NCBI RefSeq assembly: GCF_047922965.1
Contig: NZ_CP150481.1
Location: 434,001 to 498,000 of the forward strand
Length of the DNA stretch: 64,000 nt
DNA from: Neptunicella plasticusilytica
GTDB taxonomy: Bacteria; Pseudomonadota; Gammaproteobacteria; Enterobacterales; Alteromonadaceae
Reading direction: 5' to 3'
The position numbers and the translations under genes are program-made. Position 1 is the first letter of the stretch. Each line of letters opens with the position of its first letter. Shown here piece after piece: positions 17,649 through 26,575 of this stretch. A model generated the notes under the pieces. It did not search any database, was not told where the DNA came from, and saw nothing but the letters and a program-made list of their open reading frames with translations.

Positions 17649-19643
17649 TTATAGTAGCGGGGCGATAACCAGACTGACAATCGCCATCACATTGATCAAA
17701 ATATTCATCGCCGGGCCGGAGGTATCCTTGAATGGGTCGCCGACAGTATCACCCACAACGGTGGCGGCATGCACATCTGATCCTTTACCGCTAAAATTGC
17801 CTTTTTCGACATATTTTTTGGCATTGTCCCAGGCCCCCCCGGCGTTGGCCATCATTAGCGCCATTAATACGCAGCCTAGTAGCGCTCCTCCTAACATTCC
17901 GCCCAAGGCATAAGCACCCAATCCGAATCCCACCACTGGCGGAGCGGCTACCGCAATCACACCGGGCAAGATCATTTTCTTCAGTGCCGCCTGAGTGGCA
18001 ATATCCACACATCGGCCGGTATCCGGTTCCGCCGTACCTTCCATCAGGCCGGCAATTTCCTTAAACTGGCGGCGAATTTCCTGAATCATCTCAAAGGCCG
18101 CGTCGCCTACAGCTGTCATGGTAATAGCAGCGATCAGGAACGGGATGACCCCGCCAATAAACAGACCGACCAACACTTTGGGGTTACCCAGATTTAAGGT
18201 GAACTCCGGGTAATGAAAGGTCATGGTTTTGATAAATGCGGCAATAATGGCCAATGCAGCTAACGCCGCTGCCCCAATCGCAAAGCCTTTACCGATGGCT
18301 GCCGTGGTATTACCTAATTCATCCAGTGAATCGGTAATCTTACGGGTTTCTTCACCTAATCCGCCCATTTCGGCAATGCCACCGGCGTTATCTGCCACCG
18401 GGCCGTAAGCGTCTATCGCCATGGTAATACCTACTGTCGCCAACATTCCTACTGCGGCAATCCCCACGCCGTACAAACCAGCTAACTCAGTCGAGGCGTA
18501 GATAATCGCGCAAATAGTTAATACCGGCACAACCACCGATTGCATACCCACTGACAAACCTGTGATCATGACTGTGGCCGGGCCGGTTTCACCGGATTTT
18601 GCAATGCGTTTAACCGGTGTGGAAGCGGTGTAATATTCAGTCACCAGGCCGATAATAATGCCACCGACTGCTCCGGATATTACCGCCCACCAGACATGGC
18701 TGGAAATCTGCAGGTAACTAATCACAAAGTGCGCAGCGATGATAAACAGAACGGCTGCGGACATAGTGCCAGCCCGTAAAGCCACTTCCGGTTTACTGGA
18801 GGACAACAGATTAACCAGAATAATGCCCAGTACCGAACAAATCAGTCCGGCAGAAGCCAATGCCAAGGGCAGGAACATCAAATTTTCGCGGGCACCCATC
18901 ATATCCAGTGCCATGGTTGAAGCAATGGCTATCGTAGCGATCATCGACCCGCAATAAGATTCAAAAATATCCGAGCCCATGCCGGCAACATCACCCACAT
19001 TGTCACCCACATTGTCGGCAATCACTCCAGGATTGCGTGGATCATCCTCAGGAATACCCGCTTCAATTTTACCTACCAAATCGGCACCGACATCGGCACT
19101 CTTGGTAAAAATACCGCCACCCACACGTGAGAACAGCGCCACCGAGGAGGCACCCATACCGAAGCCGTGGATAACATGCGCAGTGTGCGGATCGCCGCCA
19201 AAAAACCAGTACAAAACACCAAGCCCGAGCAATCCCATCGCCGCGACACACAATCCCATCACCGAGCCACCCATAAAGGCAATGGATAATGCTTTGGCCG
19301 AACCCGTATCATGGGCCGCCTGAGTTGTGCGTACATTGGCCTTGGTCGCGGTGAACATACCAATGTAGCCGGCCAGCGCTGAGCAAATTGCACCCACTGC
19401 AAAGGCCAACGCAGTATTTTGGCCGAGGGCAAAGTACAGGATGGCGCACAGGATCACCGCAAAAATCAGCAGCATCTTGTATTCGCGATGCATAAACACC
19501 ATGGCTCCCAAATGGATAGCATCGGCTATTTTGCTAATCGCCTGATTAGTGACTTTGTGTTTAGTGATAAGAAAATAAATAACCAGTGCACAGAGTAAAC
19601 CGGCGATGCCAAGGACTGGCGGTAGTAATAACATTTCGTTCAT
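17649..19643 (-). CDS. hppA: Membrane-bound pyrophosphatase, ion-pumping, K+-dependent type
   Basis: A 664-residue integral protein with about 16 helices that couples pyrophosphate hydrolysis to H+ or Na+ export. Catalytic blocks include GGGIFTKSADVGADLVGKIEAG, DNVGDNVGDVAGMGSD, DAYGPVADNAGGIAEM and GDTVGDPFKDTSGP. The segment GNTTAAIGKG carries Ala and Gly at the two positions that are Lys and Thr in K+-independent pumps, so this is the K+-dependent class; H+ versus Na+ remains open. The start is set at the ATG at 19641-19643 with GGGG upstream; the open frame is 18 codons longer. It is divergent from soluble ppa. Confidence 0.93.
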   Translation of the reverse strand: MNEMLLLPPVLGIAGLLCALVIYFLITKHKVTNQAISKIADAIHLGAMVFMHREYKMLLIFAVILCAILYFALGQNTALAFAVGAICSALAGYIGMFTATKANVRTTQAAHDTGSAKALSIAFMGGSVMGLCVAAMGLLGLGVLYWFFGGDPHTAHVIHGFGMGASSVALFSRVGGGIFTKSADVGADLVGKIEAGIPEDDPRNPGVIADNVGDNVGDVAGMGSDIFESYCGSMIATIAIASTMALDMMGARENLMFLPLALASAGLICSVLGIILVNLLSSSKPEVALRAGTMSAAVLFIIAAHFVISYLQISSHVWWAVISGAVGGIIIGLVTEYYTASTPVKRIAKSGETGPATVMITGLSVGMQSVVVPVLTICAIIYASTELAGLYGVGIAAVGMLATVGITMAIDAYGPVADNAGGIAEMGGLGEETRKITDSLDELGNTTAAIGKGFAIGAAALAALAIIAAFIKTMTFHYPEFTLNLGNPKVLVGLFIGGVIPFLIAAITMTAVGDAAFEMIQEIRRQFKEIAGLMEGTAEPDTGRCVDIATQAALKKMILPGVIAVAAPPVVGFGLGAYALGGMLGGALLGCVLMALMMANAGGAWDNAKKYVEKGNFSGKGSDVHAATVVGDTVGDPFKDTSGPAMNILINVMAIVSLVIAPLL

Positions 19644-19848
19644 AGTGTCCCCGTAAAAGTGTGACACAAAGAGCGACAACTTCCTGACGGATAACATGAC
19701 AGGTTTTTAACAACAAACCTGACTCGACAAGAACACGCTTTGTTATTGTTTTGTTAGTGTTTTTCGTTACTGGTTTAACTATAACCAGCGTTGAGAGTAG
19801 AGACAATCACAAATATTGCTCAAAGCGCGGAAATATTCGCCAATGCCT

Positions 19849-19877
19849 TTGAATCAGGGCGGTTAAATCTATATAAT
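19849..19877 (+). promoter_or_regulatory. Sigma70-type promoter for ppa
   Basis: TTGAAT at 19849-19854, a 17-base spacer, and a perfect TATAAT at 19872-19877, 38 bases before the ppa ATG. Confidence 0.75.
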
Positions 19878-19914
19878 TCGCGCTCAAAAATTTCACCCAA
19901 GCAGGTAATAGAAA

Positions 19915-20463
19915 ATGAGTCTAAGTAAAGTTCCCGCAGGTCAGAACCTGCCAGAAGAAGTCAATGTTATTATTGAAATCCCGGCTCACGCCGATCCGGT
20001 GAAATATGAAGTGGATAAAGATTCTGGTGCCATTTTTGTGGATCGCTTTATGGCCACTTGCATGCATTACCCAACTAACTATGGTTATGTGCCACATACT
20101 TTATCTGAAGACGGTGATCCGGTAGACGTGCTAGTCATGACTCCGTTCCCGTTATTGGCCGGTTCAGTGATTCGCTGCCGTCCGGTTGGCGTACTGAATA
20201 TGACTGATGAATCCGGTACCGATGCGAAAATTCTGGCTGTGCCTGCAGACAAGTTGTCGACCATTTATCGCGGTATTACCGATGTCGATCAAACGCCAGA
20301 GTTACTGCGTAACCAGATTGAGCACTTCTTTGCCCATTACAAGGATTTGGAACCTAACAAGTGGGTTAAAATCGATGGCTGGGATAATGCCGCTGCCGCT
20401 AAAGCAGAAATTGTATCCAGCGTTGAGCGTTATAATAACAGCGAAGAAAAACCGGCATTCTAA
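19915..20463 (+). CDS. ppa: Soluble inorganic pyrophosphatase
   Basis: A 182-residue family I pyrophosphatase that drives biosynthetic reactions by removing pyrophosphate. The metal signature DGDPVDVLV is present near residue 66, together with YPTNYGYVPHTL and the final WVKIDGWDNAAAAKAEI. Length and N-terminus match E. coli Ppa (about 176). A strong promoter precedes it and a strong terminator follows. It faces hppA across a 271-base gap, so the cell has both a heat-dissipating and an energy-conserving pyrophosphatase encoded at one spot. Confidence 0.96.
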   Translation: MSLSKVPAGQNLPEEVNVIIEIPAHADPVKYEVDKDSGAIFVDRFMATCMHYPTNYGYVPHTLSEDGDPVDVLVMTPFPLLAGSVIRCRPVGVLNMTDESGTDAKILAVPADKLSTIYRGITDVDQTPELLRNQIEHFFAHYKDLEPNKWVKIDGWDNAAAAKAEIVSSVERYNNSEEKPAF

Positions 20464-20488
20464 TTGCCAGTTATTTGCCGTTCGCCAG

Positions 20489-20517
20489 AAAAGGCCAGCC
20501 AGCAGGCTGGCCTTTTT
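20489..20517 (+). terminator. Intrinsic terminator after ppa
   Basis: AAAAGGCCAGCC and GGCTGGCCTTTTT form a 12-base-pair stem with an AGCA loop and end in T residues, 25 bases after the stop codon. Confidence 0.92.
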
Positions 20518-20552
20518 GTTGTATTGTGGGACAATAAATCAAGTCGTTAAGA

Positions 20553-21803
20553 GTGAAAATACTATCCATGTCAGCTTTCCGCGCATTGCGCCATAATCCC
20601 CAGTACTTGTTGTTAGCCATGGCATTTGTGATGCCGCTAACGTTTTCGGTGTGGAATGCGTTACTGAATAACTTTGTGATTGAAAAAGCCCAGTTTGGCG
20701 GCGCGGAAATCGGTATTTTGCAGAGTTTGCGGGAAGTCCCGGGGTTCCTGGCCTTTACCGCTGTATTTGTTTTACTGGTCATCAAAGAGCAACATTTTGC
20801 ACTAATTTCACTGGCCTTGATGTCGGTGGGAGTGGCCATAACCGGCTGGTTTCCGTTTGAAATAGGTTTGTATTGCACCACTGTTTTAATGTCGATCGGA
20901 TTTCATTATTTCGAAACCGTTAACCAGTCGCTGACCTTGCAATGGTTAAGCAAAGAGGACAGCGCCCATTTTATGGGCAAGCAACTGGCGGTGAAAGGTT
21001 TTGCTTCCTTGTTGGCTTATGCGCTGATCTGGATCTTGATGGAAGGCTTGGCGATCAGTTACAACACTGTGTATATGTTGGCGGGTGGAGCGGGATTGAT
21101 TATCTGTGTTTTGTTATGGGCTGTTTTCCCCCAATTTAAACAGCCTTCTACTCAGCACAAACAGTTATTAATGCGCAAGCGCTACTGGTTGTATTACTGC
21201 CTGACGTTTTTCAGTGGCGCCCGCAGACAAATTTTTGTGGTGTTTGCCGCGTTTATGATGGTCGAAAAGTTCGGTTATTCGGTGGGCGATATCAGTTTGT
21301 TGTTTATGATCAATTATGTATTCAATCTGCTATTTGCCCCGGCTATTGGTAAATGGATCAGCCGGATTGGTGAGCGTAACGCGTTGGTGATTGAATATGT
21401 GGGTCTGGCCATGCTCTTTAGTGGTTATGCTATCGTAGAAAATGCCATCCTGGCTGGCGCATTATTTGTTATCGATCATTTGTTCTTTGCCATGGCAATT
21501 GCAATGAAAACCTATTTGCAAAAAATTGCCGACCCCCGTGATATAGCGTCAACATCAGGCGTCAGTTTTACTATTAATCATATTGCAGCGGTCATTATCC
21601 CGGCGTTGTTAGGCATGGTATGGTTAACCTCTCCCGCGCTGGTGTTTATGATTGGTACCGGTTTTACCCTCTGTTCACTTGTGCTGGCACTTAATATTCC
21701 TCGTATCCCGATGCCGGGGGCTGAGGTAAGCTGTAATTTATTTGGCTGGGCGAATACCCCTGGTCTTGTGTTGAACCCGACCGAAGTGCAGATCTCAAAA
21801 TGA
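20553..21803 (+). CDS. MFS transporter
   Basis: A 416-residue protein with about twelve hydrophobic segments arranged in two halves separated by a charged loop (QFKQPSTQHKQLLMRKR). No motif identifies the substrate. The start could be the GTG at 20553 or the ATG at 20568; neither has a strong ribosome site. Its last four bases overlap the start of the DUF3299 gene (ATGA), so the two are translated from one mRNA. Possible roles include drug or metabolite efflux. Confidence 0.82.
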   Translation: MKILSMSAFRALRHNPQYLLLAMAFVMPLTFSVWNALLNNFVIEKAQFGGAEIGILQSLREVPGFLAFTAVFVLLVIKEQHFALISLALMSVGVAITGWFPFEIGLYCTTVLMSIGFHYFETVNQSLTLQWLSKEDSAHFMGKQLAVKGFASLLAYALIWILMEGLAISYNTVYMLAGGAGLIICVLLWAVFPQFKQPSTQHKQLLMRKRYWLYYCLTFFSGARRQIFVVFAAFMMVEKFGYSVGDISLLFMINYVFNLLFAPAIGKWISRIGERNALVIEYVGLAMLFSGYAIVENAILAGALFVIDHLFFAMAIAMKTYLQKIADPRDIASTSGVSFTINHIAAVIIPALLGMVWLTSPALVFMIGTGFTLCSLVLALNIPRIPMPGAEVSCNLFGWANTPGLVLNPTEVQISK

Positions 21804-22261
21804 AAAAACTACTATTACTTTGTTTGTTACCCATGTTGTGTATGGCTGAAACCAAGGAACTGTTCTGGGAAGATCTGGTGCCCAAGGATTATGTACAACC
21901 AGAACAGCAGGTTGATCACAACGCCAATAGCAGCAATGGTCAGCAATCTCAGCATGCCCCTGTGGTGGCGGAATACAACGGACTGGAAGTCAGAATTCCC
22001 GGCTTTGTGGTGCCACTGGAAGGTGATGAAAACAGTCTGACCGAGTTTTTACTGGTACCTTATTTTGGCGCTTGCATCCATGTTCCACCCCCACCGGCTA
22101 ACCAGATAGTCCATGTGACCTTTGCCAAAGGGATTAAGATCGAAAATTTATATGATCCCATCTGGATTGTGGGTACTTTATCCACTCAACAATGGTCCGG
22201 AGATATTGCTACCGTAGGTTATAGCCTTGCGGGAACAGATGTTCTTCCTTACGACGGTTAA
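21800..22261 (+). CDS. DUF3299 domain periplasmic protein
   Basis: A 153-residue protein with a Sec signal peptide (LLLLCLLPMLCMA). The mature part has the family hallmark VRIPGFVVPLEGDENSLTEFLLVPYFGACIHVPPPPANQIVHV spread over about 58-100, with a conserved Cys and His that might bind metal. Family members are often next to transporter genes and their function is unknown. It overlaps the upstream MFS gene by four bases. Confidence 0.85.
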   Translation: MKKLLLLCLLPMLCMAETKELFWEDLVPKDYVQPEQQVDHNANSSNGQQSQHAPVVAEYNGLEVRIPGFVVPLEGDENSLTEFLLVPYFGACIHVPPPPANQIVHVTFAKGIKIENLYDPIWIVGTLSTQQWSGDIATVGYSLAGTDVLPYDG

Positions 22262-22349
22262 TTTAAATCGCTGGCTGATCCGATAAGCAGGACAGAATTT
22301 TCATTCTGGATGAAACTTGACTAATATTGGTTTGCATAAAGCAAAGCGT

Positions 22350-22376
22350 TAAATATTAAAGGTTTTCTGTCGATAT
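22350..22376 (+). promoter_or_regulatory. Candidate FliA (sigma28) promoter for the chemoreceptor
   Basis: TAAA at 22350-22353, a 15-base spacer, and GTCGATAT at 22369-22376, matching the TAAA-N15-GCCGATAA consensus at six of eight bases in the -10 element. It is about 120 bases before the ATG of the chemoreceptor gene, a usual FliA target. Confidence 0.45.
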
Positions 22377-22496
22377 AAGAGGTTAATAATCTTTTATTTT
22401 TGTTATCAACATTGCCAATGTTGATACGCCAAAGCTCAACAGGCGCCATTAAATACGAAAGATTAGCTCCTTTTCAGCATAAGGATTGAAGTCCGA

Positions 22497-24116
22497 ATGA
22501 ATTTTATGTTGCGTATGTCTATTGCTCAGAAAATATTTCTGATCCCGATCATTGGTACTGTCAGTTTTATTATTTATCTCATCATTTCTACTCATACTTC
22601 GCTGAATAACGTCAGTTTACTGGAAGACGCAAAAAGTATTGAATTCCCTGCGTTGCAGACCAGTAATCAGGCGTTGGTGTTGATGGAGAAGGTGCGAGAC
22701 ACCCTAAGCAGTGCGGTGACTACCGGCGATGAGGAAGCATTGGGCAATGCCAAAATGTACGCAGAATCTACCCGTGATAACCTGAATCAGCTTAAATCGA
22801 TTAATCCCAAGCTAAGCGCCGAAGCAAACCAGATCCTGAACAGTTTTGATGAATATTTCAATGTTGCTTATGGGGTATCCGAGTCGATGGTGAACAATAC
22901 CGCTGATTTCTCCAAGATAGGTGAATTGTCAGCGCAGATGAATAGCGGTTTTGAACAGACGACGGTTAATTTGAAGAAATTTACCGCCGATAGATTGAGT
23001 GCTTTTGAAAACGCTATTCAGGACTCTAATGATGCTGCCAGTTCGGTCATTTATCTGGGCATTATTATGGGCGTAGTGACGACTTTTTTGTTGTTCGCAA
23101 CAGCCATACCTATAGTGAAAGGTATTAAAGGCAGCATTGTACAAGTGGTTAATTCGTTGCGCGATATTGCCCAGGAAGACGGCGATTTGACTGTCAGGAT
23201 CCAGACCAAAGCCGAAGATGAAATTGGCGAACTGGTAAAATGGTTCAACCAATTTATGGAGAAATTGCAAGGTGTGGTCCGGGATATTGTTAACACCACT
23301 TTACCGCTATCAAAATTGGCTCAGGATTTGAATCATTTGACCGACGAAACCAATCAGATTATTGATGTGCAACGACGTTCTGCCGACAGTGCCAAGCGAG
23401 CTGTGGATGACATGAGTACGTCCGTTGCCGCCGTGGCAGAAAGTGCCGCTGAGGCATCGAGTGCCGCCAGTGACGCATCCGGTGCGGCGATAGATGGTCA
23501 AAGTGTGGTGGATAGCACCGTGAGCAGTATTCAGAATCTGGCCGATAATGTCAAAGAAACCGGTGAAGTGATCCAGAAGCTGGAATCAGATTCCAATCAG
23601 GTGGGTGTGGTACTGGATGTGATCAAAGGCATTGCCGAGCAAACAAACTTGTTGGCCTTGAACGCGGCAATAGAAGCAGCCAGAGCGGGGGAGCAGGGAC
23701 GTGGATTTGCCGTAGTAGCGGATGAAGTGCGTACTCTGGCATCGCGAACGCAAAAATCGACCGAAGAAATCCAGACCACAATTGAACAACTGCAAAATGC
23801 GGCCAGACTGGCCGTGTCGGCTATGGACAAGGGAATTGAACGGGCAGAAAAAAGTGTCGAAACCGCCAATAAAGCTGGCAGCAGCTTGTCGGCAATTACT
23901 GAAACTATCAGCCGTATTAGTCAGATGAACGACCAAATAGCGCGCTCGACCGAGGAACAACAAACTGTATCCCATACTATCGTTAGCCATGTTGATGAAA
24001 TTAATCAGCGTACCGAAGAAACCTCCAGTAGTTCAGGGAAACTAGCCGAAGCCGGTGCCGAACTAGCTGAGTTGGCAAGCAGCCTTGAAGCCATTGCACG
24101 TCAGTTCAAGGTTTAA
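22497..24116 (+). CDS. Methyl-accepting chemotaxis protein
   Basis: A 539-residue chemoreceptor. The first transmembrane helix is about 10-30, a helical periplasmic sensor of about 150 residues follows, and the second helix is near 183-205. A HAMP domain comes next (NSLRDIAQEDGDLTVRIQTKAEDEIGELVKWFNQFM). The signalling tip is the conserved hairpin IAEQTNLLALNAAIEAARAGEQGRGFAVVADEVR. No CheA-docking pentapeptide is seen at the C-terminus. The ligand is unknown. It is convergent with the porin gene, with three bases between the stops. Confidence 0.93.
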   Translation: MNFMLRMSIAQKIFLIPIIGTVSFIIYLIISTHTSLNNVSLLEDAKSIEFPALQTSNQALVLMEKVRDTLSSAVTTGDEEALGNAKMYAESTRDNLNQLKSINPKLSAEANQILNSFDEYFNVAYGVSESMVNNTADFSKIGELSAQMNSGFEQTTVNLKKFTADRLSAFENAIQDSNDAASSVIYLGIIMGVVTTFLLFATAIPIVKGIKGSIVQVVNSLRDIAQEDGDLTVRIQTKAEDEIGELVKWFNQFMEKLQGVVRDIVNTTLPLSKLAQDLNHLTDETNQIIDVQRRSADSAKRAVDDMSTSVAAVAESAAEASSAASDASGAAIDGQSVVDSTVSSIQNLADNVKETGEVIQKLESDSNQVGVVLDVIKGIAEQTNLLALNAAIEAARAGEQGRGFAVVADEVRTLASRTQKSTEEIQTTIEQLQNAARLAVSAMDKGIERAEKSVETANKAGSSLSAITETISRISQMNDQIARSTEEQQTVSHTIVSHVDEINQRTEETSSSSGKLAEAGAELAELASSLEAIARQFKV

Positions 24117-24119
24117 AAG

Positions 24120-25367
24120 CTAGAAACGATATTGAATCAGCATCATTATTTGTCGTTGTGTATGTTTGGCAGTCCAGTTACTCCACAATGCCCGGTTTTG
24201 GTTATCGCTGGTGATATGTAACCATTCGGCACCCACATTCCAGTTTTTATCCAGATCGTAACGCCAGGCGACAGTGACACTGTCACCGTTGCTATTATTC
24301 GGATCGGCAGGATTATTATCGGTCTCTTTGACATCAAATTTATCATAACGAACCGAAAAACGATGCTGTTGCCATTGGTAACTGCCTAATAGATACCAGG
24401 ATGAGAAATCGGTATATACGCCTTTATCCCAACTACCCATACCAGTTTCACCCTTCATCCATTGCGCCAGTATGCGAAAGTCCGCATTGAACTTGTGCTG
24501 CAACGCGACGGAAGTAAAACGGTTTTCCCATGCGTATTGCCAGTTAGGTTCCGTTGTTAGCGGATCAGCATTGTTATCATAGTAATAAACCCGCAGGTCG
24601 GTACTTTGCAAGTATCGCCAGTTGATACCGACATAATAACCCCAGCGTCCATCTGTTTCTTCGGTGACTGTCAGGTAATCAGGGAAGGGCTTGTCAAATG
24701 CACCAAACTGGAAATAATCAGCGAAGTAGATCTTCTCGTTAAGCAGGGTCTGCCGGTTATGTACGGCCCAACCTCGCCAGGCTAACAGGGTGCCGGCCGG
24801 ATCATTGGCTTTAAATACCGAGGCAACGGCGGTAAAACTGTGCGGGCTATGGTATTTTCTGCCAGAGCGGGTGACGGACCATTCGGCACCAATGGTCCGA
24901 ATTTCCTCTGCAATCCAGGCGTTAATAGCGGAAAAACTGTAAGTGTAAGGGCTATTCCAGCCGGTATCGACATTTTCTAACGACATTGCCGGATAAAACA
25001 TACCGATCTTTAGCTGGTGTTTTAAATCACGGCTTAATGGTGCGTAAGTGACAAAGGCTTCGGTTAAACCTATGTGGCTATCACCATCGGGGTAATAGTT
25101 GGCGACCAGTTGATAACTGATGTCACTGAATAGATCACCATTGGATTCAAGAGCAGCCTGTGAAAATTCAAATCGATCATCCCGATTAAAACGCAGAACG
25201 CCCACCCCTCCTTCCATCCAACTGTTGAGCCAGGATTTGTCGTATTGGGCATCGACGTAACCGCCTTCTATCAGGCCCTTTATTTCCGCTGCTTCAACCG
25301 TTGCTGTTGATATTAATGTACTTACAACAATAGCTAAGGTGAGTATTTTAGGCGACAAGTTGGGCAT
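24120..25367 (-). CDS. Outer-membrane beta-barrel (porin-like) protein
   Basis: A 415-residue protein with a Sec signal peptide (IVVSTLISTATVEAA). The mature chain consists of alternating amphipathic strands rich in Tyr and Trp with short turns, and ends in QYRF, the terminal aromatic residue expected for BAM-inserted barrels. I do not recognise a specific porin family. It begins four bases after the cupredoxin-like gene, so the two form an operon; the pair could act together at the cell envelope. Confidence 0.72.
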   Translation of the reverse strand: MPNLSPKILTLAIVVSTLISTATVEAAEIKGLIEGGYVDAQYDKSWLNSWMEGGVGVLRFNRDDRFEFSQAALESNGDLFSDISYQLVANYYPDGDSHIGLTEAFVTYAPLSRDLKHQLKIGMFYPAMSLENVDTGWNSPYTYSFSAINAWIAEEIRTIGAEWSVTRSGRKYHSPHSFTAVASVFKANDPAGTLLAWRGWAVHNRQTLLNEKIYFADYFQFGAFDKPFPDYLTVTEETDGRWGYYVGINWRYLQSTDLRVYYYDNNADPLTTEPNWQYAWENRFTSVALQHKFNADFRILAQWMKGETGMGSWDKGVYTDFSSWYLLGSYQWQQHRFSVRYDKFDVKETDNNPADPNNSNGDSVTVAWRYDLDKNWNVGAEWLHITSDNQNRALWSNWTAKHTQRQIMMLIQYRF

Positions 25368-25371
25368 AGGC

Positions 25372-26043
25372 TCAGTAACCTGTTAGCTCATCGGTATCTT
25401 CATAATCGATCAAAGCAGGCTGCAACTCATCTTTGAGTATGAGTGTGGTGGTTGTATCCTGCTGTATCTGCACTAGTTTGGAAAAGCCCTTATCTGCTTG
25501 TTTGAGCAAGGGACTCCAGAATTTCAACTGATACTCACCGGCAGGGACGTTCAAAGTAACTTTACCCTGTTTATCGGTTTTACCAAACCAGGGGGTATCA
25601 ACAACGTAGATATAGCCTAGCATCCAGTCATGAATGTTGCAGCCTAATGCGACCTCTCCGGTTTGCTCAAATTGTATCGATGACGCGCTACCACCGCTGT
25701 ATAGTTTTAATTCAAAAGACTTGGCGTCAGAAAAAGAATAAACATGGTGTTTAATTGAATCGGAATTGGGAAAATTAACCCAGGCTGATTTTTGCACCAC
25801 CAATATATGCGGTTTAAACTGCTTATCAATCTGATCCATAATTGCACTATGGTCTTTTGGTGCTGCTTTAACCGGCATATCCGTTTTATCAACGGGTTCC
25901 AGATATACCGCAATATTAGATAATGGCACCTCGTTGGAACTGTTCACCAATACTTCAATTCGAGTCGCATGAGCTTTGCAAGCAAAATAAAGGGTCGCTA
26001 CCAGTAGTATGATAAAAACTGTTTGCCGCATATCGAAAGCCAA
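25372..26043 (-). CDS. Cupredoxin-like periplasmic protein (annotated as methylamine utilization protein in relatives)
   Basis: A 223-residue protein with a signal peptide (IILLVATLYFACKAHA). A type 1 copper site is suggested by His99/His100 (SIKHHVYSF) and the trio Cys135, His138 and Met141 in GCNIHDWMLG. The C-terminal part (GKVTLNVPAGEYQLKFWSP) resembles the carboxypeptidase regulatory-like beta sandwich. Relatives are called methylamine utilization proteins, but no other methylamine gene is present, so that name should not be taken literally. It is first in an operon with the porin-like gene. Confidence 0.78.
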   Translation of the reverse strand: MAFDMRQTVFIILLVATLYFACKAHATRIEVLVNSSNEVPLSNIAVYLEPVDKTDMPVKAAPKDHSAIMDQIDKQFKPHILVVQKSAWVNFPNSDSIKHHVYSFSDAKSFELKLYSGGSASSIQFEQTGEVALGCNIHDWMLGYIYVVDTPWFGKTDKQGKVTLNVPAGEYQLKFWSPLLKQADKGFSKLVQIQQDTTTTLILKDELQPALIDYEDTDELTGY

Positions 26044-26162
26044 TCCTTACTAGTTGTAGCGTGTTGATCTTGGCTGTGTACAAGAACGATTCAAAGCTAA
26101 ATTAATTCAAAAGTTACTGATAACGCAAATATTTTTCCTACTTAACCGCAGTTGTAAATAGA

Positions 26163-26558
26163 TTATTGATGCGCTATTAGCCCTTGTAGTTGCTGTTTTA
26201 TAGCGGCGGGAATAGGTGCAGATTTTTGACTTTGATAGTCAAAATGGACCATCGTAGTATGGCCTTCGGCACAGAGTTTATTGTTTTGCCAGACTTGCTG
26301 GTACACCTCGAATGAACTATTCCCCAAGCGGCTGATAGCGGTTTTTATTTCGACTTCCTGGCCGTAAAAAATCTGTGCTATAAAATCGACTTTATAACTG
26401 GCCAAAATCAGGGGCCAGTTATCCAGATCGAGTTCGTCATTAAAAAGTTTAAATAAAGGCTCGCGAGCCGCTTCAAACCACCCTACCAAAACGGTGTTGC
26501 TGACATGCTTAAGTGCATCTGTTTCGTAAAAACGCACTTTAAAATGCTCCGAAAGCAT
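26163..26558 (-). CDS. Acyl-CoA thioesterase (4HBT/YbgC-like hotdog fold)
   Basis: A 131-residue single hotdog-fold protein. It has the motif FYETDALKHVSNTVLVGWFEAARE, in which Asp at about residue 13 is the usual catalytic residue of 4-hydroxybenzoyl-CoA thioesterase relatives, and it continues with YKVDFIAQIFYGQEVEIKTAI. It hydrolyses acyl-CoA thioesters; chain length is unknown. It starts 17 bases after uvrA on the same strand and may be transcribed with it. Confidence 0.87.
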   Translation of the reverse strand: MLSEHFKVRFYETDALKHVSNTVLVGWFEAAREPLFKLFNDELDLDNWPLILASYKVDFIAQIFYGQEVEIKTAISRLGNSSFEVYQQVWQNNKLCAEGHTTMVHFDYQSQKSAPIPAAIKQQLQGLIAHQ

Positions 26559-26575
26559 GGCTACTCCTTAATGTC

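Noticed and set aside
18979..19323. Plus-strand open frame of 114 codons opposite hppA
   Set aside because: It is an antisense shadow of the conserved catalytic region of the membrane pyrophosphatase.
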